From: Fulvivirga sp. M361
GTDB lineage: Bacteria; Bacteroidota; Bacteroidia; Cytophagales; Cyclobacteriaceae
NCBI RefSeq assembly: GCF_007097395.1
Contig: NZ_VKDC01000016.1
Coordinates: 62,001-126,000 of the forward strand
DNA: 64,000 bases
Direction of reading: 5' to 3'
Positions 1 to 7,928 of this stretch are shown one piece after another. Below the pieces are notes generated by a model. It was not told where the DNA came from. It searched no databases and saw nothing but the letters and a program-made list of their open reading frames with translations. The stretch's first letter is position 1, and each line of letters starts with the position of its first letter. A program made the translations under genes and the position numbers.

Positions 1-39
1 TACCGGGTGCTTGAATCATTGAAAATCAATGATATATAA
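1..39 (+). CDS. possible C-terminal end of an upstream gene (partial)
   Basis: Frame 1 from the first base reads YRVLESLKINDI and then TAA. The gene would begin outside the window. Only 12 residues are visible, so neither the family nor the reality of the gene can be judged. It would converge on the DUF3667 gene, which ends 21 bases further on. Confidence 0.25.
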   Translation, partial: YRVLESLKINDI

Positions 40-60
40 ATAGGTGAGCGGTCCTTTTCT

Positions 61-1338
61 CTAGTAAAGAAGAAAGGAAACCACGATCTCAGTAATGAAA
101 AATATAAATATGCAGCTCAGATATATCATGCCTGTGACATTGAACTTTATCAAGGTTTTAAACCAATGCTGTTTGTATACCTTTAGGAAAGACAGGTAAG
201 CGTAAGTAGAAACAACAATGAAGCTCAACATTCCAAAAATTGCTGCATTGTCCTCATCAGATATCGCATACACCATGACCAGCAGGCTTATCCCATAAAA
301 AAAATAGGCAAATGTATGTAAGTGTAATGCATGTATCAGATGTTTGATATAAAGCTGATCTCTTCTCGCATAAAGTAACTTCAATATGAGTGCGAAAAAT
401 GGAATTAGTATTAACATCATAAGGGGAAGGTTTTTCAGAATATACTCCACGAATTGCTGTTGGTCAGCGCGGTTTACCCGAATGATTTGACGAATAATAT
501 GTTCCTGCAATTCTGTAATATTTCCCATATGCAAAGAATCATATACCTGGTGGTCCGTAATTTGTCTTTTGTCTCTCAACTCGTCAATGAGTTTCCAATC
601 TATTTCATTAAACACATTAAAAAAGTCCTTATTCTCATTTGAAGTAATTTTATCTATGTCTTCTGTGGCATTGTGGCTGGATTTCTTGTAGCTGCTGTCT
701 GTTTCGACCCTTACCGGACTTATAATAGTCGAGTTGACCTCTTTTTCGTTGTTCATGACATCAAAACGCAATAATTTTTGTGCAGTAGTGCTGTCCAGAG
801 CTATTTGCAATGCCTCTTTTTCGGTAGATGTAATATTCTTTTTGAGTGCTTTTCGTAGATCTTTTAACTTCGGGCCGTTGAGTTGTTTTTCTATTTCCTG
901 TAATTTTTTCGCACCTAATGTTGCTTCGAGCGTGGCGAGGTCCTCAGCTTCAAGCCCTATAACATCATCCACTGTGTGATTTACCTGTATAATACCTTCA
1001 TCGCCATCCTCTTCAATAGATTTTTTACCTACTAAAGTAAATATGAAGAAAAAGAAAAGGCTCACTACCAAGTAAAACCTGAGTGGATGTGCAAAAGACA
1101 TTCGCTTACCGTTTACATAGGAAATAGTTAGGTTGCCTGGTTTAAAAAGAAACGGTATGACTGTATGCGCAAATTTCGAGTCAAGGGCAAAGAAGGTGTT
1201 AAAAAAGTCACTGACCAGCATGTTGAAGGAGACATAATTATCAGTGTTCTCCTGCCCGCACCTGGGGCAATAATTATAAACGCTGTCTAATAAAGCGCCA
1301 CAATTGGGACATTCATTGGTTCTTCGTCTGATTTTCAT
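61..1338 (-). CDS. DUF3667-type zinc-ribbon membrane protein
   Basis: The 425-aa protein opens with a zinc ribbon: C10, C13, C24 and C27 in two CPxCG knuckles. A first membrane segment follows at about 88-104, then a long charged extracytoplasmic region (about 105-300), then four or five hydrophobic segments from about 305 to the C-terminus. A zinc ribbon followed by membrane helices is the pattern of the Bacteroidota DUF3667 family, whose function is unknown. The long inserted hydrophilic region between the first helix and the C-terminal helices is larger than I expect for the family. It is a single gene with its own leader, divergent from the outer-membrane protein gene at 1587. Confidence 0.75.
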   Translation of the reverse strand: MKIRRRTNECPNCGALLDSVYNYCPRCGQENTDNYVSFNMLVSDFFNTFFALDSKFAHTVIPFLFKPGNLTISYVNGKRMSFAHPLRFYLVVSLFFFFIFTLVGKKSIEEDGDEGIIQVNHTVDDVIGLEAEDLATLEATLGAKKLQEIEKQLNGPKLKDLRKALKKNITSTEKEALQIALDSTTAQKLLRFDVMNNEKEVNSTIISPVRVETDSSYKKSSHNATEDIDKITSNENKDFFNVFNEIDWKLIDELRDKRQITDHQVYDSLHMGNITELQEHIIRQIIRVNRADQQQFVEYILKNLPLMMLILIPFFALILKLLYARRDQLYIKHLIHALHLHTFAYFFYGISLLVMVYAISDEDNAAIFGMLSFIVVSTYAYLSFLKVYKQHWFKTLIKFNVTGMIYLSCIFIFFITEIVVSFLLY

Positions 1339-1586
1339 TAGCGTCGATGCAAGTAATAAAATATCCGGTAAATGCTAAGCTACAAATCCTTAAAAGAATC
1401 ATTATTTGATTAAAAATTCAGTTACCTTATCGGCCGTAACATAATCTATAATACGACACATAAATAGGTGAAAAACAACAAATATCATGTGATTTACCTT
1501 AAGATGGTCCGATCTAACGGATTTTTTACTATTTTTATATTTTGACGAAGTCTGTAGTGTTATTTGTCTACATATTTTTTAATAGC

Positions 1587-2630
1587 ATGACCGTGAAAAG
1601 ACCACGCATTTTTTTAGCTGCCGGCATGATGTTTCTCTGTCTTTGTAGTTTGGCGCAAAGCCGTAAGGACAAGAACCCGGTGACCTATGAGGAACTCTAC
1701 GATGAACCTTATCAGATAAATAAGCTGTTTGTGCAATTTCAGCCAATGTATGGGGAACTTTATGTTTCAAATGTCAATGCTGGATTTGGACTGGAAGCCA
1801 CTTATTTTTGGAAGGATAAAATGACATTCCGGGCACATGGGCGGCTCACCTATTTCAAACGTTTTGACTTTACCCGGGACCTTGCAGAGAAAAACAGTAA
1901 TGTGCAAAACGTGCCTAATGTATTTAACTATTATGAGGCAGGAGCTACCTATCACATTAAAGATTTTGAAGAGAGCTCTTCGACGAAAATGTTTCTCTAC
2001 AAAAAGAGTTATCGGGGCGCCCGTTGGGCATCCCGGGTTCCGTTGACGGCTGAAATACCATGTAAAGTGAGGAAAATATATGGTACCCGGCTTGGAGGTA
2101 TTATATTTGATACCTCAGTAGATATTAACCGAAGCCTTGAAGCCCAGGACAAAACTTCTGATGTATTAGTAGATACTGACGGTAACTCTATACCTGCTGT
2201 GTTTACGGATGGCAATGGGGAAGAACAAGAGCTAGACATCTATAGCGGACAAAATGTAGCCGGTATTTATGTCGGAGGTTCAATTTCATGGATCAAAAAT
2301 GTGGCAGTAGATTTTGATAGTAAATATACCGAAGGTGTAGACGACCTTATTTTTACCGCTTTTTTAGATATTATAGTAGCTCCTTCCGTGGGTGTGGATG
2401 ATATCCGTTATAACGGTGTTGTATATTCCTCTGATGCACTGGACACCAGTATAATTGGCTTTAGGGCTGGTATTGATGGCAAATTCAATCGGACATGGAG
2501 CTGGGGATATGGTGGTGAAGTGGGAATACGACCGGGACTTAAGGGCAGAGGCTTTTATGCATTAGTGAAAATAAGCTTCCCGGTGTTCAGCACTAACCTT
2601 GACTATTCCGTAGAGGCATTTGGCAAGTAG
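1587..2630 (+). CDS. secreted outer-membrane beta-barrel-like protein, unknown function
   Basis: The frame is open from a TTG at 1542, but the ATG at 1587 gives a proper signal peptide (MTVKRPRIFLAAGMMFLCLC, cleavage near SLAQS), so I start there (347 aa). The mature part alternates aromatic and polar residues (for example FQPMYGELYVSNVNAGFGLEATYFW), and the last 60 residues look like closing beta strands (GFRAGIDGK, WSWGYGGEVGIRPG, GFYALVKISFPVF). This suggests an outer-membrane barrel. I recognise no specific family. It stands alone between a divergent gene and a convergent one. Confidence 0.65.
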   Translation: MTVKRPRIFLAAGMMFLCLCSLAQSRKDKNPVTYEELYDEPYQINKLFVQFQPMYGELYVSNVNAGFGLEATYFWKDKMTFRAHGRLTYFKRFDFTRDLAEKNSNVQNVPNVFNYYEAGATYHIKDFEESSSTKMFLYKKSYRGARWASRVPLTAEIPCKVRKIYGTRLGGIIFDTSVDINRSLEAQDKTSDVLVDTDGNSIPAVFTDGNGEEQELDIYSGQNVAGIYVGGSISWIKNVAVDFDSKYTEGVDDLIFTAFLDIIVAPSVGVDDIRYNGVVYSSDALDTSIIGFRAGIDGKFNRTWSWGYGGEVGIRPGLKGRGFYALVKISFPVFSTNLDYSVEAFGK

Positions 2631-2687
2631 GCCTTTTCGAAATTCTTTATCCACACAGTCTGATAAGAGGGATTTGCAATTAAAGAA

Positions 2688-3089
2688 TTAACTTCGTTTG
2701 ACTTCACACTCAATGGATATTTCAGGCTGGAGAGAATCTGCTACTGAACAGTATTTTTCTAATGATAAGGCTGTGATTTTTTCCAATTCTTCGACGGTAG
2801 CGTCAGGGGATATGAGCAGAAATTTTAATTTTATGTCTGTAAAGCCTCTTGGGTTTTCTTCTTTACGTGTACCTTCTGCTTCTATGATAAGATCATGAAC
2901 TGTTTTTCTTCGTTTGGGGACCATCAAAGCAATTTCCACAGCAATACAGCCTGAAAGTGCACTTAAAACGAGTTCCATTGGTGAAAGGTGGAGTTTGCCT
3001 TCAGGCTTCATATCAATATTCACTATTCGCCCGTCTTCAGTGCTTGCTTTATATTCATAATCACTGGAATACCTGGTGGTAACTTTCAT
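2688..3089 (-). CDS. OsmC family protein
   Basis: This 133-aa protein matches the OsmC/Ohr superfamily in length and layout. The first conserved cysteine is C48 in ALSGCIAVEIA, on the central helix, and the second is C114 in EKYCSVADS. Two such cysteines form the peroxidatic pair in OsmC/Ohr proteins, which reduce organic hydroperoxides. It lacks the full Ohr signature, so it is closer to the YhfA-like general OsmC group, whose substrate is unknown. Its start codon lies only 23 bases from the divergent apt start. Confidence 0.85.
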   Translation of the reverse strand: MKVTTRYSSDYEYKASTEDGRIVNIDMKPEGKLHLSPMELVLSALSGCIAVEIALMVPKRRKTVHDLIIEAEGTRKEENPRGFTDIKLKFLLISPDATVEELEKITALSLEKYCSVADSLQPEISIECEVKRS

Positions 3090-3112
3090 ATCTTATCGTT
3101 TAATTTGCCGGT

Positions 3113-3643
3113 ATGACTGGAATTGATAAAATTAAGGCGAAAATCCGGGATGTTAAAGACTTTCCCAAAGAAGGTATTATTTTCAAGGATATCACACCTC
3201 TTCTTCTGGATCCGGTATCTTGCGATGATGTGCTTGACGCTTTATTGGCGCCATGGGCCGACCAAAAAATAGACGCTATTGCCGCCATCGAATCCCGAGG
3301 GTTTTTCTTTGGAATGTTGATGGCCAATCGACTTGGTGTGCCATTTGTGCCTGTCAGGAAGGTCGGCAAGCTGCCCGCCAGGACGGTCCAGTATGCTTAC
3401 GAACTTGAGTATGGACAGGCTGTTATTGAAATTCATGATGATGCATTACAAAAAGGAAGCAATGTTTTGATACATGATGATCTGCTGGCAACAGGAGGTA
3501 CAGCTCGTGCAACAGCTGAATTAGTGCAACTGCTGGAGGGAACTGTTACAGGCTTTTCTTTTGTGATCGACCTGACATTTCTTAATGGGGCTTCAATTCT
3601 TCAGAAATACAATAAAAATATCCGTTCAGTTATCGCGTATTAA
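3113..3643 (+). CDS. apt: adenine phosphoribosyltransferase
   Basis: The enzyme salvages adenine with PRPP to make AMP and pyrophosphate in the cytoplasm. At 176 aa it has the usual family length. The type-I phosphoribosyltransferase PRPP loop is clear at 118-132 (VLIHDDLLATGGTAR). The upstream segment with ESRGFFFG (60-67) and the hood segment with RKVGKLPA (82-89) are typical of Apt. A TAATTTG element sits only 5 bases before the ATG, so the mRNA may be nearly leaderless. The last 18 bases overlap the end of the convergent response-regulator gene. Confidence 0.95.
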   Translation: MTGIDKIKAKIRDVKDFPKEGIIFKDITPLLLDPVSCDDVLDALLAPWADQKIDAIAAIESRGFFFGMLMANRLGVPFVPVRKVGKLPARTVQYAYELEYGQAVIEIHDDALQKGSNVLIHDDLLATGGTARATAELVQLLEGTVTGFSFVIDLTFLNGASILQKYNKNIRSVIAY

Positions 3644-4066
3644 TTCAATGTTGAAATATTTCTTTACTATCATGCGGATATGATCCTTAGTAAGAGGTTT
3701 GGAAATATATTCATCTATTTGTTCATAGCTTTCTGCCCTTCCAATGTCCTCTTTGTATACCGATGAACTGAGCATACATAATACTGATCGTTTCGGCAAT
3801 TGAGGCCATACCCTGGAAATATATTCTTCCAGGAACTCCCATCCATTCATGATGGGCATATTGATATCCAGAAATATCAGATCCGGAAAATCTTCGAAAT
3901 TTCCCAGGTTGTCAATCAGGTACTGCAGCGCTTGCTGTGCCCGTTGAAAATCGTCTATTTTTTTCGCGAAATTACAGTTTTCTATTACCTTCCTATAAAT
4001 GAAATTTGAAACGTCATCATCGTCAATGATAAGTACCTTGAGTGTTTTATTTATTATCTTCTCCAA
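3626..4066 (-). CDS. single-domain response regulator (REC only)
   Basis: This 146-aa protein is only a receiver domain. Acidic pocket residues lie at 15-18 (IIDDDDVSN), the phosphoacceptor is D67 in IFLDINMPIMNG, and the conserved lysine is in YISKPL near 122. There is no output domain, so it probably works through protein-protein contact or phosphotransfer, as in Rcp1/CheY-like regulators placed next to multi-PAS kinases. It starts one base after the kinase stop codon, so the two form an operon and very likely a cognate pair. Its 3' end overlaps apt by 18 bases. Confidence 0.9.
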   Translation of the reverse strand: MEKIINKTLKVLIIDDDDVSNFIYRKVIENCNFAKKIDDFQRAQQALQYLIDNLGNFEDFPDLIFLDINMPIMNGWEFLEEYISRVWPQLPKRSVLCMLSSSVYKEDIGRAESYEQIDEYISKPLTKDHIRMIVKKYFNIELIRDN

Positions 4067-4067
4067 A

Positions 4068-7067
4068 TCAGTACCGTTTAAAATAAACCATGAAAGAGGT
4101 GCCTTGATTTACTTCACTTTCAACCTCTATTTTTCCTCCTAAGGATTCTATTTGCGATTTTACAATGTACAGACCTAGTCCTTTTCCTTCCTTGGCTTCG
4201 TGAAAGCGTTGATACATTCCGAATAGCTTATGTCCTATCTTCTTCAAATCCATACCAATGCCATTATCTTTAATTGTGAGCACGGTATAATTGGCTATAA
4301 CTTCTGTCTTGAGTGTGATGACAGGTGGAGCTTTCCCACGATACTTCAAAGAATTGATCAACAGATTTTGAAGAATACTTTCTAATGCTGACGGTCGAAA
4401 TGTAATGGACCTCGCATGACTAAAATCAGCCTGAATAGTTGCCCCCACTTCTTTGATCTGAGTTTCAATGGCCCGGGATACGCGCAGTAAGATATCTTCA
4501 AATTCTACCGTTTCATTTTGTATTTCATGATGATCTTTCAAGTCTACCAGTTGTGTAAGGTCATTCAAACTGGACTTTAACTGATCTACTGAAAGTAGTA
4601 TTTTCTTGTAGACCTCAAGATTGGTATCACGTAAGGGGCTTTTAGGATCGTATAGTTCCAATAATGTATCTATGTTTACCACAGGAGCACGAAGGTTGTG
4701 CGACGTGATGTAAGCAAATTGCTTCAATTCCTGGTTGGATATCATTAACTTATCTGCTAATATGGTGAGCTCTTTTTCGGTTTGTTTACGTTTTGTGATG
4801 TCTACCATCATCAATAGAATGGTAGGTTCCTTGTTTAGTTGAATAAGTTCTGCGGAGAGTAATACATTTCGTTTTTCATTGTGTCTGTTTAGTAGAATGG
4901 TCTCTTTACCATAGATTTTTCCTTCTTTGACTAACTGTTCCTTAAATGCGTTGTGGAGTTCCTGGTCTTGCCAGATATTTAAATCGATTGATTTCTTGCC
5001 TATTACCTCACCACTATCCATCTGTATCAAATCCAGGAATTTCTGATTTGCATCGAGTATTTTTCGATCTTTTAGCCGGGTGATCTTTACAGGAATTGGG
5101 CTTATATGGAAGGCCTGGTAGAACCTGCGTTCCGATTCCAGGGCATGAAAAGCAATTTCTTTATTCTTGGTTATGTTCCTTATTACAGACAAAAACATAT
5201 TTTCTTTATACCAGACCGACCGTACTTCGAAATACTCTTTTTTATCCTCAGCCGTACATGAAAACTCCCATGTCCTGCTTTCATTGACATTATGTATGGA
5301 TTGAAACCTTGAAATGAATTGTATGCCGATATTCTCTCCAAATACTTCCGTGACGTTTTTTTTAATGATTTCATCCGGTTTAAAAAAAATGGAAAAGTTA
5401 CGAGGTATCTGGACATCAAGAATAACCCCATCTTCTTTGTTGATAAATATAGCATCAGGCAAGGTCTCAAGAAGCGCCATATTTCTGGCCTGACTTTCTC
5501 TTAGCGCTATGCCTGCTTTCTGACTTTCTGTTTCGTCCAGGATCATCCCCTCTATACTTACCAGTTCTCCTCTTTCCGCGAAAATCCCTTGTCCTCGTTC
5601 TAAAACAAATTTTGTGTCCTTGTCTTTAGTTATGATCCTGTAATGGACCTCGAACGGTTCTTTCTTGTCTAAGGCATCACGGATATCATGCCAGACACGA
5701 TCCTTATCTTCAGGGTGTGTTATCCTGGTAAGGTCTACCGCATTTTTCCCAAAAAATTCGGAGTCGTGATAGCCGGTAATCTCATATGCGCCTGAACTGA
5801 TAAACCTCATGGTCCAGTCTTTATCATTACCGGTGCTATACACCATGCCTGGAACATTCTGTAGGATGGCGCTAAGTTTTTGCTGACTTCTCTTTAACTC
5901 TTTTTCAGCTTGTTTTCTTTTTGTAATAAATTCAGTATGAATAATAAGTCCACCAATATTGCCTTCGTTATCTGTCCATGGCCTTACTTCCCATTTTAGC
6001 CATTGAGGAGTTCCGTCTGTTTGGACGAAATAATCTGCTGCATTTGATTCAAATGCTCCTTTTAATGCTCGTTGGTGCACTTTTTTCCAATAGTCCGTTA
6101 CATCCGGAAACAACGTATAATGGTTTTTGCCTACAATGGATTCGGTCGACATTTTTTTCGGATGTTTCCACCAGTCGATGAGCCATCGGTCGCTACAAGC
6201 CATGTAATTCATACTCCGATCGAACATAGCTACGGCTACAGGCGTGTGTTTAATAAACTGCTGAAGGTTTCTTTCAGAAAGTTCTACCTCCCGGTTATGA
6301 TCTTTGATGTAGGTTATGTCCTTATTGATAAGTAAAACAGCCTTTTTCCCGTGCCATACTACAGGGATCGCTGTGGAAGATACATATTTGAGTGTCCCAT
6401 CTATACAAATAACCCCTTGTTCAAAGGGAGGAGCTTTTTCTCCCTTTTTCGTCACCTGGGACAGTCTTTTTTTTAGTATTTGTTTATTTTCCGGCAGTGT
6501 GAAATCTCTGGTCGACTTGCCAATCAAAGTTTCTATATTATCCGCTTTTAGTAGATCTGCAGCAATTTGGTTGGCAAATGTAATTTTTGTGTCCGGAGTT
6601 TGAATAATAATGGCTTCCGATGAATTCTCCGCTAATGCCTTATTCAATAACTTGCTCTCATTAAGTCGCTGTTTGGCTGTTTTTTGTTCGGTAACATCAA
6701 CAATACATCCTGTATATCCTGCAATTTTCTCTGTTGTACCGGGGTTGGGGTGAAAGTGAATAATTAACCACTTTATGCTCCCGTTTGCGACAAGTAGCCT
6801 GGTTTCTATTGTAAAAGGTACATCTGTACCAATTTTGGCTTCCCATTCACTTTTTACTCTTCCCGTGTCTGTAAAATGCACAATGGTTAACCAATTGTTG
6901 CCCTTAATGTTAGATAATGGTGTGCCAATCAGTTTTTCCCATAGGCTATTCACATAGGAAACATTCCCATCAGCGTTCACATGGAAAATACTGAATGGGG
7001 ATATTTTGCCCAATATAGATAAGGCATTGTCGTTTTGCTGATTTAAAGACAATTCAACTTGTTTCAA
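4068..7067 (-). CDS. multi-PAS sensor histidine kinase
   Basis: This 999-aa protein has no clear transmembrane segment and is probably a soluble sensor. About six PAS/PAC units run from residue 15 to about 770; the PAC ends show as repeated WLIIHFHP/VDVTEQK, KDITYIKDHN, HTEFITKRKQ, LDETESQ, IRNITKNKE and MVDITKRKQ. The HisKA domain carries H790 in SHNLRAPV, a variant of the usual SHDLRxPL box. The ATPase domain has the N box (N901/N905 in NLLINSLKYRG), DNGIG at 934 and GKGLGLYIV at 961-969. It forms an operon with the receiver protein at 3626. The PAS ligands cannot be predicted from sequence. Confidence 0.92.
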   Translation of the reverse strand: MKQVELSLNQQNDNALSILGKISPFSIFHVNADGNVSYVNSLWEKLIGTPLSNIKGNNWLTIVHFTDTGRVKSEWEAKIGTDVPFTIETRLLVANGSIKWLIIHFHPNPGTTEKIAGYTGCIVDVTEQKTAKQRLNESKLLNKALAENSSEAIIIQTPDTKITFANQIAADLLKADNIETLIGKSTRDFTLPENKQILKKRLSQVTKKGEKAPPFEQGVICIDGTLKYVSSTAIPVVWHGKKAVLLINKDITYIKDHNREVELSERNLQQFIKHTPVAVAMFDRSMNYMACSDRWLIDWWKHPKKMSTESIVGKNHYTLFPDVTDYWKKVHQRALKGAFESNAADYFVQTDGTPQWLKWEVRPWTDNEGNIGGLIIHTEFITKRKQAEKELKRSQQKLSAILQNVPGMVYSTGNDKDWTMRFISSGAYEITGYHDSEFFGKNAVDLTRITHPEDKDRVWHDIRDALDKKEPFEVHYRIITKDKDTKFVLERGQGIFAERGELVSIEGMILDETESQKAGIALRESQARNMALLETLPDAIFINKEDGVILDVQIPRNFSIFFKPDEIIKKNVTEVFGENIGIQFISRFQSIHNVNESRTWEFSCTAEDKKEYFEVRSVWYKENMFLSVIRNITKNKEIAFHALESERRFYQAFHISPIPVKITRLKDRKILDANQKFLDLIQMDSGEVIGKKSIDLNIWQDQELHNAFKEQLVKEGKIYGKETILLNRHNEKRNVLLSAELIQLNKEPTILLMMVDITKRKQTEKELTILADKLMISNQELKQFAYITSHNLRAPVVNIDTLLELYDPKSPLRDTNLEVYKKILLSVDQLKSSLNDLTQLVDLKDHHEIQNETVEFEDILLRVSRAIETQIKEVGATIQADFSHARSITFRPSALESILQNLLINSLKYRGKAPPVITLKTEVIANYTVLTIKDNGIGMDLKKIGHKLFGMYQRFHEAKEGKGLGLYIVKSQIESLGGKIEVESEVNQGTSFMVYFKRY

Positions 7068-7175
7068 AGGTGCAGAGCTTCAATTGGTTAAGTAAATTAT
7101 AGATTTTAAAAATAACTAACAATGAGATGTAATATAGTTACAAACATTACGTCAAGACTGATGTTATAATTAGTA

Positions 7176-7766
7176 ATGGATGAACTAAAAAGGATTCCCG
7201 TTTTCCCTTTGAACATACTGCCCCTGCCTGGAGAATTAGTGCCCCTTCATATTTTTGAACCAAGATATAGGGAGCTTTTAAAGGATGTAGAAGTAAATGA
7301 TATTGAATTTGGTATTTTATTCGCTCACCCTTCGAATGAAAAAAGATTGGGTTCTCTGGTTAAATTAGAGTCGATACTTAAAAGGTATGAAACAGGTGAG
7401 TCCGACATAGTAGTGAAATGCGTCGATACGTTTATACTGTCTAAGTTTTATAACCAATTAAGTCCTAAGCTTTATCCCGGCGGAGCGGTGTTTTTCCTGA
7501 ACGCGATGGATGAGAGTTCAGTATCTGCTGATCTTTCTGCGAAATTTGAAGAATATATGGTGTTGCGCAACTCGAAAATTGATGATTGTGAATATAATAT
7601 CCATGATATTGCCAATGAATTGGACCTGGATTTGACGGACAGGGTTAAATATCTGAGACTTTTGACTTCGGACAAACGCCAGCAATTTATCAATGAACGA
7701 CTGGATTTTAGAAAGCACGTGCTTGACTGGGAAGTAAGAAGTAAAGACAATTATTACTTGAACTGA
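7176..7766 (+). CDS. stand-alone Lon substrate-binding domain protein
   Basis: The 196-aa protein begins with IPVFPLNILPLPGELVPLHI, then FEPRYRELL, the N-terminal signature of the Lon protease substrate-binding domain. The AAA+ ATPase and Ser-Lys protease parts are absent, and the length fits the stand-alone family. Such proteins have no proven role in bacteria; they resemble the substrate-recognition half of Lon and of cereblon. It is a single gene, with no partner protease nearby. Confidence 0.85.
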   Translation: MDELKRIPVFPLNILPLPGELVPLHIFEPRYRELLKDVEVNDIEFGILFAHPSNEKRLGSLVKLESILKRYETGESDIVVKCVDTFILSKFYNQLSPKLYPGGAVFFLNAMDESSVSADLSAKFEEYMVLRNSKIDDCEYNIHDIANELDLDLTDRVKYLRLLTSDKRQQFINERLDFRKHVLDWEVRSKDNYYLN

Positions 7767-7861
7767 TGATTTACCTGACTCCCCGAACCAGTTTTTAATG
7801 CCAAAATCTCCTTCTTGAATTGCCCGTCAGGCCGGTTTTTGTAATATCCATTACCAGCCAT
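7754..7861 (-). CDS. possible 35-aa small protein
   Basis: An ATG at 7861 opens a frame reading MAGNGYYKNRPDGQFKKEIL and onward to TAA at 7754. The composition is protein-like (basic, Gly/Lys/Gln rich), but no family is recognised. It lies downstream of icmF on the same strand and overlaps the end of the Lon-domain gene on the other strand. This could be chance. Confidence 0.2.
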   Translation of the reverse strand: MAGNGYYKNRPDGQFKKEILALKTGSGSQVNHQFK

Positions 7862-7928
7862 CTTGTGAACTCTACTGTTCCTGCAAGAGATTAAAATGAA
7901 TTTTAATGAAATTCTATACCCTTTACGT

